A DNA stretch of 64,000 bases from NCBI RefSeq assembly GCF_025336545.1, contig NZ_JAODBU010000003.1, positions 371,583-435,582 on the forward strand. Direction: 5' to 3'. The notes beneath the pieces are model-generated. The model was not told the origin of the DNA. It was given only the letters and a program-made list of their open reading frames with translations, and made no database searches. Shown in pieces: positions 42,117 through 50,731 of this stretch (the stretch's first letter is position 1; each line of letters begins with the position of its first letter). Source of the DNA: Eubacterium_U album. GTDB lineage: Bacteria > Bacillota > Clostridia > Lachnospirales > Lachnospiraceae. Both the position numbers and the translations under genes were made by a program.

Positions 42117-42977
42117 TTATTTACACCAACGACCAGAGGCTCCACAAGGAAGAACCAGACCATTGCCGCTTACAGGAACTCCAATTTCATCTGAAATAAC
42201 AGTTCCGCCGAATTTTGATTTAACTTCAGTTGATAACATATATGTTAAAACTGAAGGCGCAAGACCTGTAGTATATGAATTAATTAAGTAAAATAATGGA
42301 TCGTCAGACAAGACTTCCGTACATAATTTTACAAAATCATAAATGGAATCTTCTATTTTCCAAATTTCACCACCAGGACCACGGCCGTAAGAAGGTGGAT
42401 CCATTATGATTGCATCGTATTTGTTGCCACGACGTATTTCTCTTTTTACAAATTTAGTGCAATCATCAACTAACCAACGAATAGGTGCGTCTTTTAATCC
42501 GGAAGAAACAGCATTTTCCTTTGCCCATGTTACCATGCCTTTAGAAGCATCAACGTGAGTGACAGAAGCACCCGCATTAGCAGCAGCTAAAGTTGCACCA
42601 CCGGTATAAGCAAATAAATTTAATACTTTAATTGGTCGACCGGCATTTTTAATTTTTTCAGAACACCAATCCCAATTTGTTGCCTGTTCAGGAAATAAAC
42701 CTGTATGTTTGAAACTAAATGGTTTAAGGTTGAATGTTAATTCTTTATAATTAATAGACCATTGTTCCGGTAAATCAAAGAAATCCCATTGACCACCGCC
42801 TTTTTTACTTCTATAATAATGCCCATTTAATTTATTCCAACGTTTATCTTTCTTTGGAGTATGCCAAATGACCTGAGGATCAGGTCTAACTAATATGTAA
42901 TCACCCCAACGCTCTAGTTTTTCGCCGTCTGAAGTATCAATTACTTCATAATCTTTCCAATTGTTAGCAATCCACAT
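42117..42977 (-). CDS. Class I SAM-dependent methyltransferase (RlmI-like)
   Basis: The 286-residue protein has motif I VLNLFAYTGGATLAAANAGA, VTHVDASKGMVTWAKENA and the catalytic-type motif IMDPPSYGRGPGGEIW. The N-terminal part (YILVRPDPQVIWHTPKKDKRW) resembles members of the COG1092 group that methylate cytosine in 23S rRNA, but a PUA domain is not obvious. It is the only complete core-like gene on the - strand. It ends 12 bases before its terminator. Confidence 0.8.
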   Translation of the reverse strand: MWIANNWKDYEVIDTSDGEKLERWGDYILVRPDPQVIWHTPKKDKRWNKLNGHYYRSKKGGGQWDFFDLPEQWSINYKELTFNLKPFSFKHTGLFPEQATNWDWCSEKIKNAGRPIKVLNLFAYTGGATLAAANAGASVTHVDASKGMVTWAKENAVSSGLKDAPIRWLVDDCTKFVKREIRRGNKYDAIIMDPPSYGRGPGGEIWKIEDSIYDFVKLCTEVLSDDPLFYLINSYTTGLAPSVLTYMLSTEVKSKFGGTVISDEIGVPVSGNGLVLPCGASGRWCK

Positions 42978-43220
42978 AATTAATATAAAATCCTATCTTT
43001 AAAAATTTTAATCATTGTATTATAATGACCAATGGTTATATATTACAATTTGAGAAAATAAAAGTCAATAAAAGCAGAAAACTACCTATTATATATAGAA
43101 GAAAGAAATTAAAGAGTAAATTATGAGATTTAAATTTAAAAATGAATTTTGAAATGATAGTGTAGAAAAAGTATTGATAAATAGCCAAATTAGGTAAAAT
43201 AAAATTTTTTGAAAAAATGG

Positions 43221-43249
43221 TTGCAATTTATATTTTCATGTTGTATACT
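43221..43249 (+). promoter_or_regulatory. Promoter of the S10 operon
   Basis: TTGCAA at 43221-43226, 17 bases, TATACT at 43244-43249. The 200-base gap before it (42978-43220) is AT-rich and shows no gene. Confidence 0.7.
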
Positions 43250-43255
43250 AACTCA

Positions 43256-43470
43256 TGCTGTGACATTGATAGCGTTGAAACGAGAGGTTGCTACAGTAAT
43301 GTAGGTTTTCCGCGGAGCGAATGTCAAGTTAGGAAACTGGCGACAAGTCACTGTACTAAAAACGAGTCCACCATAGAAGTGGAAACACGTGGGTAAGTTG
43401 TGAATAATCACAAAACACACGGAAAGGTTGTACAGTCACCGCTTGTCGTGCTAATAGTACGAAAAGGAGG
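43256..43470 (+). ncRNA. Structured leader of the S10 operon
   Basis: The 230-base leader has TGACATT (43261-43267) pairing with AATGTCA (43320-43326). A long-range stem pairs CGACAAG/ACTGTAC (43341-43356) with GTACAGT/CTTGTCG (43430-43448). Inside it TTGTGA pairs with TCACAA (43398-43413) and CCAC with GTGG. It ends right before the ribosome binding site GAAAAGGAGG. In gamma-proteobacteria the S10 leader is regulated by L4; whether this unrelated-looking leader binds a ribosomal protein is unknown. Confidence 0.6.
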
Positions 43471-43481
43471 CGGCTTTTTTT

Positions 43482-43796
43482 ATGGCACAAGTAATGAGAA
43501 TCACATTAAAGGCTTATGATCACAAATTAATCGATCAGTCAGCTGCAAAAATTGTTGAAACTGCAAAGAGTTCAGGAGCAGAAGTTAGTGGCCCTGTACC
43601 ACTCCCAACAAAGAAGGAAGTAATCACAATTCTTAGAGCTGTACATAAGTACAAAGACTCAAGAGAACAGTTTGAACAGAGAACTCATAAGAGACTCATT
43701 GATATTGTTACACCAACACAGAAAGCAGTAGATGCTTTGGCAAGATTAGAAATGCCAGCAGGTGTATATATCGACATTAAGATGAAGAATAAATAA
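43482..43796 (+). CDS. rpsJ: 30S ribosomal protein S10
   Basis: The 104-residue product (MRITLKAYDHKLIDQSAAKIVETA, ending MPAGVYIDIKMKNK) is standard S10, also known as NusE in antitermination. It heads the S10-spc ribosomal gene series. AAAAGGAGG at 43462-43470 lies 11 bases before the ATG. Confidence 0.96.
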   Translation: MAQVMRITLKAYDHKLIDQSAAKIVETAKSSGAEVSGPVPLPTKKEVITILRAVHKYKDSREQFEQRTHKRLIDIVTPTQKAVDALARLEMPAGVYIDIKMKNK

Positions 43797-43929
43797 TTCA
43801 TCGCAATTTACTTATTTTAATAGGTAAAAAACGAAATAGTGAATTATCCTTGAAGGTTTAAATAGATTGAACTGTTCTAGGATGATCGCGGTGGCGCGAT
43901 CCGCTGTAGATTAACAGGAGGTAATTAAT
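43797..43929 (+). promoter_or_regulatory. rpsJ-rplC gap with a GC-rich hairpin
   Basis: GGATGATCGCG and CGCGATCC (about 43881-43903) form a hairpin 25 bases before rplC. It has no T-run. It may be a processing or translational control site. Confidence 0.4.
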
Positions 43930-44565
43930 ATGAAGAAAGCTATTTTAGCTACAAAGGTTGGAATGACTCAGATTTTCAACGAAGATGGAAGTTTAGTACC
44001 AGTAACCGTTCTTCAGGCTGGACCATGTGTAGTAACACAGGTTAAGACAGTAGAAAATGATGGATACAGTGCTGTACAGGTTGGATTCGGTGAAAAGAGA
44101 GAAAAGTTAGTCAACAAGCCAATGAAAGGTATGTTTGACAAAGCTGGAGTTCCTTACAAGAGATTTGTAAGAGAATTTAAGTTTGAAAATGCTGAAGAGT
44201 ATTCAGTGAAAGACGAAATCAAGGCAGACATCTTTACTGCTGGAGACAAAGTTGACGCATCAGCAATTGCAAAGGGAAAAGGATTCCAGGGTGCAATTAA
44301 GAGACATGGTCAGTCAAGAGGACCTATGGCTCACGGTTCTAAGTATCATAGACATGCCGGATCAAACGGTGCATGTTCAAGCCCAAGCAAGGTGTTTAAA
44401 GGAAAGAAAATGCCAGGTCATATGGGTGCTAAGAAGGTAACAACACAGAACCTTGAAATTGTTAGAGTTGATGCAGAAAACAACTTAATCCTAGTAAAGG
44501 GCGCTGTACCAGGACCTAAGAAAGCTTTAGTAACTATTAAAGAAACATGTAAGTCTGGTAAGTAG
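43930..44565 (+). CDS. rplC: 50S ribosomal protein L3
   Basis: The 211-residue product opens KKAILATKVGMTQIFNEDG and carries the signature KGFQGAIKRHGQSRGPMAHGS (the glutamine is the methylation site in E. coli). ACAGGAGG precedes the ATG. The central loop KMPGHMGAKKVTTQN reaches the peptidyl-transferase centre in the family. Confidence 0.97.
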   Translation: MKKAILATKVGMTQIFNEDGSLVPVTVLQAGPCVVTQVKTVENDGYSAVQVGFGEKREKLVNKPMKGMFDKAGVPYKRFVREFKFENAEEYSVKDEIKADIFTAGDKVDASAIAKGKGFQGAIKRHGQSRGPMAHGSKYHRHAGSNGACSSPSKVFKGKKMPGHMGAKKVTTQNLEIVRVDAENNLILVKGAVPGPKKALVTIKETCKSGK

Positions 44566-44588
44566 ATTTTGGAAGGAGGAACACGCAG

Positions 44589-45209
44589 ATGGCAAAAGTA
44601 TCTGTTTTAAATATGGAAGGTAAACAGGTTGATGAAATCGAATTAAACGATGCCGTATTTGGTGTAGAAGTTAAAGAAAACTTAGTGCATCAGGCAGTAT
44701 TGAGTCAGCTTGCTAATAACCGTCAAGGAACACAGAAAGCTAAAACTCGTTCAGAAGTTAGCGGTGGCGGAAGAAAGCCTTGGAGACAGAAGGGAACTGG
44801 TCATGCAAGACAAGGTTCTACAAGAGCTCCACAGTGGACAGGCGGCGGAGTTGTATTCGCACCAGTTCCAAGAGATTATTCATTCAAGATGAATAAGAAA
44901 GAAAAAAGAGCAGCTCTTAAGTCAGTATTGACAGACAGAGTTAATGAAAATAAGTTTATCGTAGTTGACGACATTAAGTTTGAAGCACCTAAGACAAAAG
45001 ATTTTGTAAAGATGATGAACAACTTAAATGTAAGTAAAGCATTGGTTGTATTAAAAGACAATGATGTAAATACTGTAATGTCAGCTAAGAACATCCCTAC
45101 AGTAAAAACTGCTTTAACTAACACAATTAATGTTTATGACATTCTTAAATATGATGTTGTAGTTATCGATAAGGCAGCTGTAGCAACAATCGAGGAGGTG
45201 TATGCATAA
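44589..45209 (+). CDS. rplD: 50S ribosomal protein L4
   Basis: The 206-residue product has the long loop KTRSEVSGGGRKPWRQKGTGHARQGSTRAPQW that lines the exit tunnel. It is the likely autoregulator if the S10 leader works as in E. coli. The stop overlaps the rplW start in TAATG. Confidence 0.97.
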   Translation: MAKVSVLNMEGKQVDEIELNDAVFGVEVKENLVHQAVLSQLANNRQGTQKAKTRSEVSGGGRKPWRQKGTGHARQGSTRAPQWTGGGVVFAPVPRDYSFKMNKKEKRAALKSVLTDRVNENKFIVVDDIKFEAPKTKDFVKMMNNLNVSKALVVLKDNDVNTVMSAKNIPTVKTALTNTINVYDILKYDVVVIDKAAVATIEEVYA

Positions 45210-45508
45210 TGGCAGATATCAAATATTATGACGTAATCCTCTCTCCAGTAATTACTGAGAAGAGCATGAACGCTATGGCAGATAAGAAATATACATTCTA
45301 CGTACACACAGATGCAACTAAGACTCAGGTTAAAGAAGCAGTTGAAAAAATGTTCGAAGGAACAAAGGTTGCTAAAGTTAACACAATGAACTTAGAAGGA
45401 AAGAATCGTAGAAGAGGAATGACAATTGGAAAGACAGCTAAGAAGAAGAAAGCTATCGTTCAGTTGACAGAAGACAGTGCAGATATTGAAATCTTCGCTG
45501 GTTTATAA
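45209..45508 (+). CDS. rplW: 50S ribosomal protein L23
   Basis: The 99-residue product (ADIKYYDVILSPVITEKSMN, and the basic KNRRRGMTIGKTAKKKKAIV loop) is standard L23, the docking site for trigger factor and SRP at the tunnel exit. It is translationally coupled to rplD. Confidence 0.96.
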   Translation: MADIKYYDVILSPVITEKSMNAMADKKYTFYVHTDATKTQVKEAVEKMFEGTKVAKVNTMNLEGKNRRRGMTIGKTAKKKKAIVQLTEDSADIEIFAGL

Positions 45509-45568
45509 AGATAATAAGTAAACGCAAGAAAAGCGTGATGACAAATTGAATTCGAAAGGAGAATAAAA

Positions 45569-46411
45569 ATGGGAATTAAGACATTTAACCCATATACCCC
45601 TTCAAGAAGAGCTATGACTACTCTTGATAATGCAGAAATTACTAAAGCAACTCCTGAAAAATCTTTAGTAGTATCTCTCAAGAAAAATGCTGGTCGTAAC
45701 AATCAGGGTAAAATTACAGTAAGACATCATGGTGGTGGTTCAAGAAGAAAATACAGAATCATCGACTTCAAGAGAAATAAAGTTGATATTCCTGCTACAG
45801 TTATTAGCATCGAATATGATCCAAATAGAACTGCAAACATCGCATTAATCAGTTATGCAGATGGTGAAAAGGCTTACATCCTTGCTCCTAACGGACTTAA
45901 GGTTGGAGCTACAGTTATGAACGGTGAAAATGCAGAAGTTAAAGTTGGTAACTGTTTACCACTTTCAGCTATCCCTGTAGGTACAGAAGTTCATAACATT
46001 GAATTATATCCAGGTAAGGGCGGACAGTTAGTTCGTGCAGCTGGAAATGCAGCACAGTTAATGGCTAAAGAAGGAAAGTATGCAACACTTAGACTTCCTT
46101 CAGGAGAAATGAGAATGGTTCCAGTTATTTGCCGTGCAACAGTTGGTACAGTAGGTAACATTGAACATGGTCTTGTAAATATCGGTAAAGCCGGACGTAA
46201 ACGTAATATGGGTATTAGACCTACAGTTCGTGGTTCTGTTATGAACCCTAATGACCATCCACACGGTGGTGGTGAAGGACGTGCGCCAATCGGACGTTCT
46301 GGCCCATGTACACCTTGGGGTAAACCAGCACTTGGTTTGAAGACTCGTAAGAAAAATAAGAAGTCTAACAAGTTAATCATTAGAAGACGTGACGGAAAGA
46401 ACATGAAATAA
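45569..46411 (+). CDS. rplB: 50S ribosomal protein L2
   Basis: The 280-residue product is full-length L2, with KITVRHHGGGSRRKYR and the conserved C-terminal GVAMNPNDHPHGGGEGR-type stretch, here VMNPNDHPHGGGEGRAPIG, whose histidine is near the peptidyl-transferase centre. GAAAGGAG at 45555-45562 precedes the ATG. Confidence 0.97.
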   Translation: MGIKTFNPYTPSRRAMTTLDNAEITKATPEKSLVVSLKKNAGRNNQGKITVRHHGGGSRRKYRIIDFKRNKVDIPATVISIEYDPNRTANIALISYADGEKAYILAPNGLKVGATVMNGENAEVKVGNCLPLSAIPVGTEVHNIELYPGKGGQLVRAAGNAAQLMAKEGKYATLRLPSGEMRMVPVICRATVGTVGNIEHGLVNIGKAGRKRNMGIRPTVRGSVMNPNDHPHGGGEGRAPIGRSGPCTPWGKPALGLKTRKKNKKSNKLIIRRRDGKNMK

Positions 46412-46425
46412 GGAGGTAGGAACTA

Positions 46426-46701
46426 ATGGCTAGATCATTAAAAAAAGGCCCATTCGCGGATGAGAGCTTATTAAAGAAAGTCGAAGCTATGAACGCTTCA
46501 GGTGACAAGTCTGTTATTAAAACTTGGTCACGCCGTTCAACAATTTTTCCACAGATGGTTGGACATACAATCGCTGTTCATGACGGTAGAAAGCATGTGC
46601 CAGTATATGTAACTGAAGATATGGTTGGACATAAACTTGGTGAATTTGTTGCTACTAGAACTTATAGAGGACACGGTAAAGACGAAAAGAAGGGTAGATA
46701 A
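46426..46701 (+). CDS. rpsS: 30S ribosomal protein S19
   Basis: The 91-residue product (ARSLKKGPFADESLLKKVEAM, GHKLGEFVATRTYRGHG) is standard S19 of the 30S head. AAGGAGG at 46410-46416 overlaps the rplB stop. Confidence 0.97.
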   Translation: MARSLKKGPFADESLLKKVEAMNASGDKSVIKTWSRRSTIFPQMVGHTIAVHDGRKHVPVYVTEDMVGHKLGEFVATRTYRGHGKDEKKGR

Positions 46702-46732
46702 TACCTGTAGATTTTGAAAGGAGGTCTCATCT

Positions 46733-47119
46733 ATGGCTAAAGGACATAGATCCCAGATAAAGAGAGAAAGAAATGCTAATAAAGATACTAGACCATCAGC
46801 TAAGTTGTCTTACGCTAGAGTGTCAGTACAGAAGGCATGTTTCGTATTAGATGCGATCAGAGGAAAAGACGTAGAGTCAGCAATCGGTATTTTAACATAC
46901 AACCCAAGATACGCATCAAGCGTTATATTAAAATTATTACAGTCAGCAATTGCAAATGCTGAAAACAACAACAATATGGATGTTAGCAAACTTTATATTG
47001 CTGAGTGTTACGCAGGTAGCGCTCCAACAATGAAGAGAATTAAACCTAGAGCACAGGGTAGAGCTTATAGAATCTTAAAGAGAAATAGCCACATTACAAT
47101 CGTGCTCGATGAAAGATAG
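46733..47119 (+). CDS. rplV: 50S ribosomal protein L22
   Basis: The 128-residue product carries the tunnel hairpin AYAGSAPTMKRIKPRAQGRAYRI-type sequence (here CYAGSAPTMKRIKPRAQGRA) near the C-terminus, the site of macrolide-resistance changes in other bacteria. AAAGGAGG precedes the ATG. Confidence 0.96.
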   Translation: MAKGHRSQIKRERNANKDTRPSAKLSYARVSVQKACFVLDAIRGKDVESAIGILTYNPRYASSVILKLLQSAIANAENNNNMDVSKLYIAECYAGSAPTMKRIKPRAQGRAYRILKRNSHITIVLDER

Positions 47120-47129
47120 GAGGCAAAGT

Positions 47130-47777
47130 ATGGGACAGAAAGTTAATCCACATGGCTTAAGAGTCGGAGTTATTAAGGACTGGGACTCAAAGTGGTACGC
47201 TGAAGCTGATTTTGCAGACAATCTTGTTGAAGATTACAAAATCAGAGAATATCTTAAAAAGAAATTATACAGCGCAGGTGTTTCTAAGATTGAAATCGAA
47301 AGATCATCTGACAGAGTGAGAGTAAACATTTATACAGCTAAGCCTGGTATCGTAATCGGTAAGGGTGGCGCTGAAATTGAAAAAGTTAAAGCTGAAGTTC
47401 AGAAAATGACAAGCAAGAAGTTATTTATGGACGTTAAAGATATCAAGAGACCTGACAAGGACGCTCAGTTAGTAGCTGAAAACATTGCTACACAGTTAGA
47501 AAACCGTGTATCTTTCAGAAGAGCAATGAAGTCTACAATGTCAAGAACAATGAAGAGTGGAGCTTTAGGAATTAAGGCTGCATGTTCAGGACGTCTTGGT
47601 GGTGCTGATATGGCTCGTACAGAATTCTATAGTGAAGGAACAATTCCACTTCAGACATTACGTGCCGATATCGAATATGGTTTCGCTGAAGCTGATACAA
47701 CTTACGGAAAAGTAGGTGTTAAGGTTTGGATTTACAACGGCGAAATACTTCCAACTAAAGAAGGGAGCGATAAATAA
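47130..47777 (+). CDS. rpsC: 30S ribosomal protein S3
   Basis: The 215-residue product begins GQKVNPHGLRVGVIKDWDSKW and has the KH-domain motif PGIVIGKGGAEIEKVK. The ATG at 47130 is preferred because TAGGAGG at 47118-47124 overlaps the rplV stop; the in-frame ATG at 47109 lies inside rplV. Its stop overlaps the rplP start. Confidence 0.97.
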   Translation: MGQKVNPHGLRVGVIKDWDSKWYAEADFADNLVEDYKIREYLKKKLYSAGVSKIEIERSSDRVRVNIYTAKPGIVIGKGGAEIEKVKAEVQKMTSKKLFMDVKDIKRPDKDAQLVAENIATQLENRVSFRRAMKSTMSRTMKSGALGIKAACSGRLGGADMARTEFYSEGTIPLQTLRADIEYGFAEADTTYGKVGVKVWIYNGEILPTKEGSDK

Positions 47778-48214
47778 TGTTAATGCCTAAGAGAGTTAAA
47801 CATAGAAAACAGTTTCGTGGTTCTATGAGAGGTAAAGCAACAAGAGGAAATAAGATCACTTACGGTGAATTTGGTATTGTTGCAACAGAACCAGCTTGGA
47901 TTAAGTCAAATCAGATTGAAGCAGCTCGTATTGCTATGACTCGTTACATCAAGCGTGGTGGTAAAGTTTGGATTAAAATTTTCCCAGATAAACCAGTAAC
48001 TACAAAACCAGCTGAAACACGTATGGGTTCCGGTAAAGGAACACTTGAATATTGGGTAGCAGTTGTTAAACCAGGACGTGTAATGTTCGAAATCTCTGGT
48101 GTTCCTGAAGAAATAGCTAGAGAAGCATTACGTCTTGCTACACACAAGCTTCCAGTAAAATGTAAGATTGTTTCACGTGAAGATTTAGAAGGCGGTGATA
48201 ACAGTGAAAATTAA
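47777..48214 (+). CDS. rplP: 50S ribosomal protein L16
   Basis: The 145-residue product (MLMPKRVKHRKQFRG, WIKIFPDKPVTTKPAETRMGSGKG) is standard L16 at the A-site side of the peptidyl-transferase centre. The start lies in TAATG shared with the rpsC stop. Confidence 0.97.
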   Translation: MLMPKRVKHRKQFRGSMRGKATRGNKITYGEFGIVATEPAWIKSNQIEAARIAMTRYIKRGGKVWIKIFPDKPVTTKPAETRMGSGKGTLEYWVAVVKPGRVMFEISGVPEEIAREALRLATHKLPVKCKIVSREDLEGGDNSEN

Positions 48215-48413
48215 GACATATGTAGAAGATTTAAAGACAAAATCAGCTGCAGAATTAAATGATGAATTAGTAGCTGCTAAAAAGGAATTATTTAATTTAA
48301 GATTCCAGAACGCAACAAACCAGTTAGACAACACAAGCAGAATCAAAGAAGTTAGAAAAAATATTGCTAGAATTCAGACAGTAATATTTGAAAAGACAAA
48401 CGCTGCTGAATAG
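48204..48413 (+). CDS. rpmC: 50S ribosomal protein L29
   Basis: The 69-residue product (KIKTYVEDLKTKSAAELNDE, KKELFNLRFQNATNQL) is standard L29 near the tunnel exit. The GTG at 48204 overlaps the rplP end by 11 bases, with GAAGGCGGTG as ribosome binding site; an earlier in-frame GTG at 48195 lies within that site. Confidence 0.93.
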   Translation: MKIKTYVEDLKTKSAAELNDELVAAKKELFNLRFQNATNQLDNTSRIKEVRKNIARIQTVIFEKTNAAE

Positions 48414-48467
48414 TTTTAGGTTAATCCAATCCACTACAGGTGGAAAGTTAAGAAAGGAGAAATTGTT

Positions 48468-48722
48468 GTGGAAAGAAATTTAAGAAAAACACGTACAGGT
48501 AAAGTTGTAAGTGATAAGATGGATAAGACAATCACAGTTGCTGTAGAAGATCATGTAAAGCATCCATTATACAACAAGATCGTTAAAAGAACTTATAAGT
48601 TAAAAGCTCATGACGAAGAAAACCAGTGCGGAATTGGTGATACAGTAAGAGTTATGGAAACAAGACCATTATCAAAAGATAAGAGATGGAGACTTGTAGA
48701 AATTATTGAAAAGGCAAGATAA
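48468..48722 (+). CDS. rpsQ: 30S ribosomal protein S17
   Basis: The 84-residue product (RNLRKTRTGKVVSDKMDKTITV, ETRPLSKDKRWRLVEI) is standard S17, an early 16S rRNA binder. The start is GTG behind AAAGGAGA. Confidence 0.95.
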   Translation: MERNLRKTRTGKVVSDKMDKTITVAVEDHVKHPLYNKIVKRTYKLKAHDEENQCGIGDTVRVMETRPLSKDKRWRLVEIIEKAR

Positions 48723-48753
48723 TTTGCCTGGATTATAGAAGGAGGAATACAGC

Positions 48754-49122
48754 ATGATTCAACAGGAAAGTAGACTTAAAGTTGCTGATAACACAGGAGC
48801 TAAAGAATTACTTTGCATCAGAGTTATGGGCGGATCTACAAGAAGATACGCAAGTATCGGTGACGTAATCGTTGCTACTGTAAAAGATGCAACACCAGGC
48901 GGTGTTGTTAAAAAAGGTGATGTAGTAAAGGCCGTAGTAGTTCGTACTGTTAAAGGCGCTCGTCGTAAAGATGGTTCATACATCAGATTTGACGAAAATG
49001 CAGCTGTAATTATAAAAGATGATAAGACCCCAAGAGGAACTCGTATTTTTGGGCCGGTAGCCAGAGAATTAAGAGAGAAACAGTTCATGAAAATTGTTTC
49101 TTTGGCACCAGAAGTATTATAG
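48754..49122 (+). CDS. rplN: 50S ribosomal protein L14
   Basis: The 122-residue product (MIQQESRLKVADNTGAKELLCIRVMGGS, GTRIFGPVARELREKQFMKI) is standard L14, which contacts the small subunit. GAAGGAGG precedes the ATG. Confidence 0.97.
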   Translation: MIQQESRLKVADNTGAKELLCIRVMGGSTRRYASIGDVIVATVKDATPGGVVKKGDVVKAVVVRTVKGARRKDGSYIRFDENAAVIIKDDKTPRGTRIFGPVARELREKQFMKIVSLAPEVL

Positions 49123-49135
49123 GAGGTGTGCTTAG

Positions 49136-49447
49136 ATGTCAGCTATGAAGATTAAAAAAGGCGACACTGTTAGAGTAATCGCTGGTAAAGATAAGTTTAA
49201 AGAAGGAAAAGTTTCTTCTGTAGACAAAAAGAACAATAAGGTTACTGTTGAAGGTGTCAACATGCGTACAAAGCACACAAAACCAAGTGCTCAGAACCAG
49301 AATGGTGGCATTGTAACACAGGAAGGACCAATTGATGCTTCAAATGTAATGTATGTTCATAAGGGACAGCCAACAAGAGTTGGATACAAATTTGAAGACG
49401 GAAAGAAAGTTCGTGTTGCAAAATCAACAGGCGAAGTTATTGATTAA
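49136..49447 (+). CDS. rplX: 50S ribosomal protein L24
   Basis: The 103-residue product has the KOW motif (KKGDTVRVIAGKDKFKEGKV) and MRTKHTKPSAQNQNGGIV, as in L24, an assembly initiator near the tunnel exit. AGGAGGTG precedes the start; MSAMKIKK could also begin at the second Met. Confidence 0.96.
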   Translation: MSAMKIKKGDTVRVIAGKDKFKEGKVSSVDKKNNKVTVEGVNMRTKHTKPSAQNQNGGIVTQEGPIDASNVMYVHKGQPTRVGYKFEDGKKVRVAKSTGEVID

Positions 49448-49469
49448 TTGAGAGAGGAGGTCCGGAAAG

Positions 49470-50009
49470 TTGAGTAGACTTAAGGAGACTTATAAGAATG
49501 AGATTATGGATGCCATGACAAAGAAGTTCGGTTATAAGAACGTAATGCAGGTACCTAAGCTTGATAAAATTGTAATTAACATGGGCGTTGGCGAAGCTAA
49601 AGAGAACGCTAAGATTTTAGATACAGCTGTTAAAGATCTTGAAATTATTTCAGGACAGAAGGCTGTTGTAACAAGAGCTAAAAACTCAGTAGCTAACTTC
49701 AAATTAAGAGAAGGACAGCCAATCGGATGTAAAGTTACTCTTAGAGGAGAAAAGATGTACGAATTCTTAGATAGATTAGTAAACCTTGCACTTCCTCGTG
49801 TACGTGACTTTAGAGGAGTTAACCCAAATGCATTCGACGGAAGAGGAAATTATGCTTTAGGAATTAAAGAACAGTTAATTTTCCCTGAAATTGAATACGA
49901 TAAAGTAGACAAAGTTAGAGGTATGGACATAATTTTTGTTACTACAGCTAACACAGATGAAGAAGCTCGTGAATTATTGACATTATTTAATATGCCATTT
50001 GCAAAATAG
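49470..50009 (+). CDS. rplE: 50S ribosomal protein L5
   Basis: The 179-residue product (SRLKETYKNEIMDAMTKKFGYKN, LPRVRDFRGVNPNAFDGRGNY) is standard L5, the 5S rRNA and P-site tRNA contact. The start is TTG at 49470 behind GAGGAGGTCC. Confidence 0.96.
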   Translation: MSRLKETYKNEIMDAMTKKFGYKNVMQVPKLDKIVINMGVGEAKENAKILDTAVKDLEIISGQKAVVTRAKNSVANFKLREGQPIGCKVTLRGEKMYEFLDRLVNLALPRVRDFRGVNPNAFDGRGNYALGIKEQLIFPEIEYDKVDKVRGMDIIFVTTANTDEEARELLTLFNMPFAK

Positions 50010-50026
50010 TTTTAGGAGGTAAATCC

Positions 50027-50212
50027 ATGGCTAGAACTGCTATGAAAGTTAAACAGCAACGTAAAGCTAAATTCTCTACACAAGAATACAGTCGTTGTAG
50101 AATTTGTGGTCGTCCACATGCTTATTTAAGAAAATACGGAATTTGCAGAGTTTGCTTCCGTGAATTAGCATACAAAGGACAGATACCAGGCGTTAAAAAA
50201 GCAAGCTGGTAA
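50027..50212 (+). CDS. rpsZ: 30S ribosomal protein S14, zinc-binding type Z
   Basis: At 61 residues this is the short zinc form: CRICGRPHAYLRKYGICRVC holds two CxxC pairs. It is common in Firmicutes and Actinobacteria. AGGAGGT precedes the ATG. It sits between rplE and rpsH as in most bacteria. Confidence 0.95.
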   Translation: MARTAMKVKQQRKAKFSTQEYSRCRICGRPHAYLRKYGICRVCFRELAYKGQIPGVKKASW

Positions 50213-50239
50213 GAGATAAATTGATAGGAGGAAAGAAAC

Positions 50240-50641
50240 ATGACTATGAGTGATCCAATCGCAGATATGCTTACAAGAATCCGTAACGCAAACACTGCTA
50301 AACATGATACAGTTGATGTTCCTGCATCAAAGATGAAATTAGCTATCGCTGAAATTCTTTTAAATGAAGGATATATCAAGAAGTATGAAGTCATTGAAGA
50401 CGGTAATTTTAAAACAATCAGAATCACATTAAAATATGGTAAAGATAAGAATGATAAAGTTATTTCAGGAATCAAGAAGATTTCTAAGCCGGGTCTTCGT
50501 GTTTACGCTAGTAAAGACGAACTTCCAAGAGTTCTTGGAGGACTTGGAATTGCAATCATTTCTACAAACAAAGGTGTGGTTACAGATAAAGTTGCAAGAA
50601 AAGAAAACGTTGGTGGAGAAGTTCTCGCTTTCGTTTGGTAG
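50240..50641 (+). CDS. rpsH: 30S ribosomal protein S8
   Basis: The 133-residue product (MSDPIADMLTRIRNANTAKHD, STNKGVVTDKVARKENVGGEVLAFVW) is standard S8, which binds central-domain 16S rRNA and, in E. coli, represses the spc operon. AGGAGGAAAG precedes the ATG. Confidence 0.96.
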   Translation: MTMSDPIADMLTRIRNANTAKHDTVDVPASKMKLAIAEILLNEGYIKKYEVIEDGNFKTIRITLKYGKDKNDKVISGIKKISKPGLRVYASKDELPRVLGGLGIAIISTNKGVVTDKVARKENVGGEVLAFVW

Positions 50642-50731
50642 GAAGAAAATAACGTTAAGAGATGAGATAAGATTGAAGAGTTTCTCTTCTTTCTTAGTCC
50701 AACTCTTCATTATTAATAAGGAGGTAACGGC
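50642..50731 (+). other. rpsH-rplF gap with a hairpin
   Basis: GAAGAG (50673) pairs with CTCTTC (50702) around a pyrimidine-rich loop. It has no T-run downstream. Processing or no function are both possible. Confidence 0.35.
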
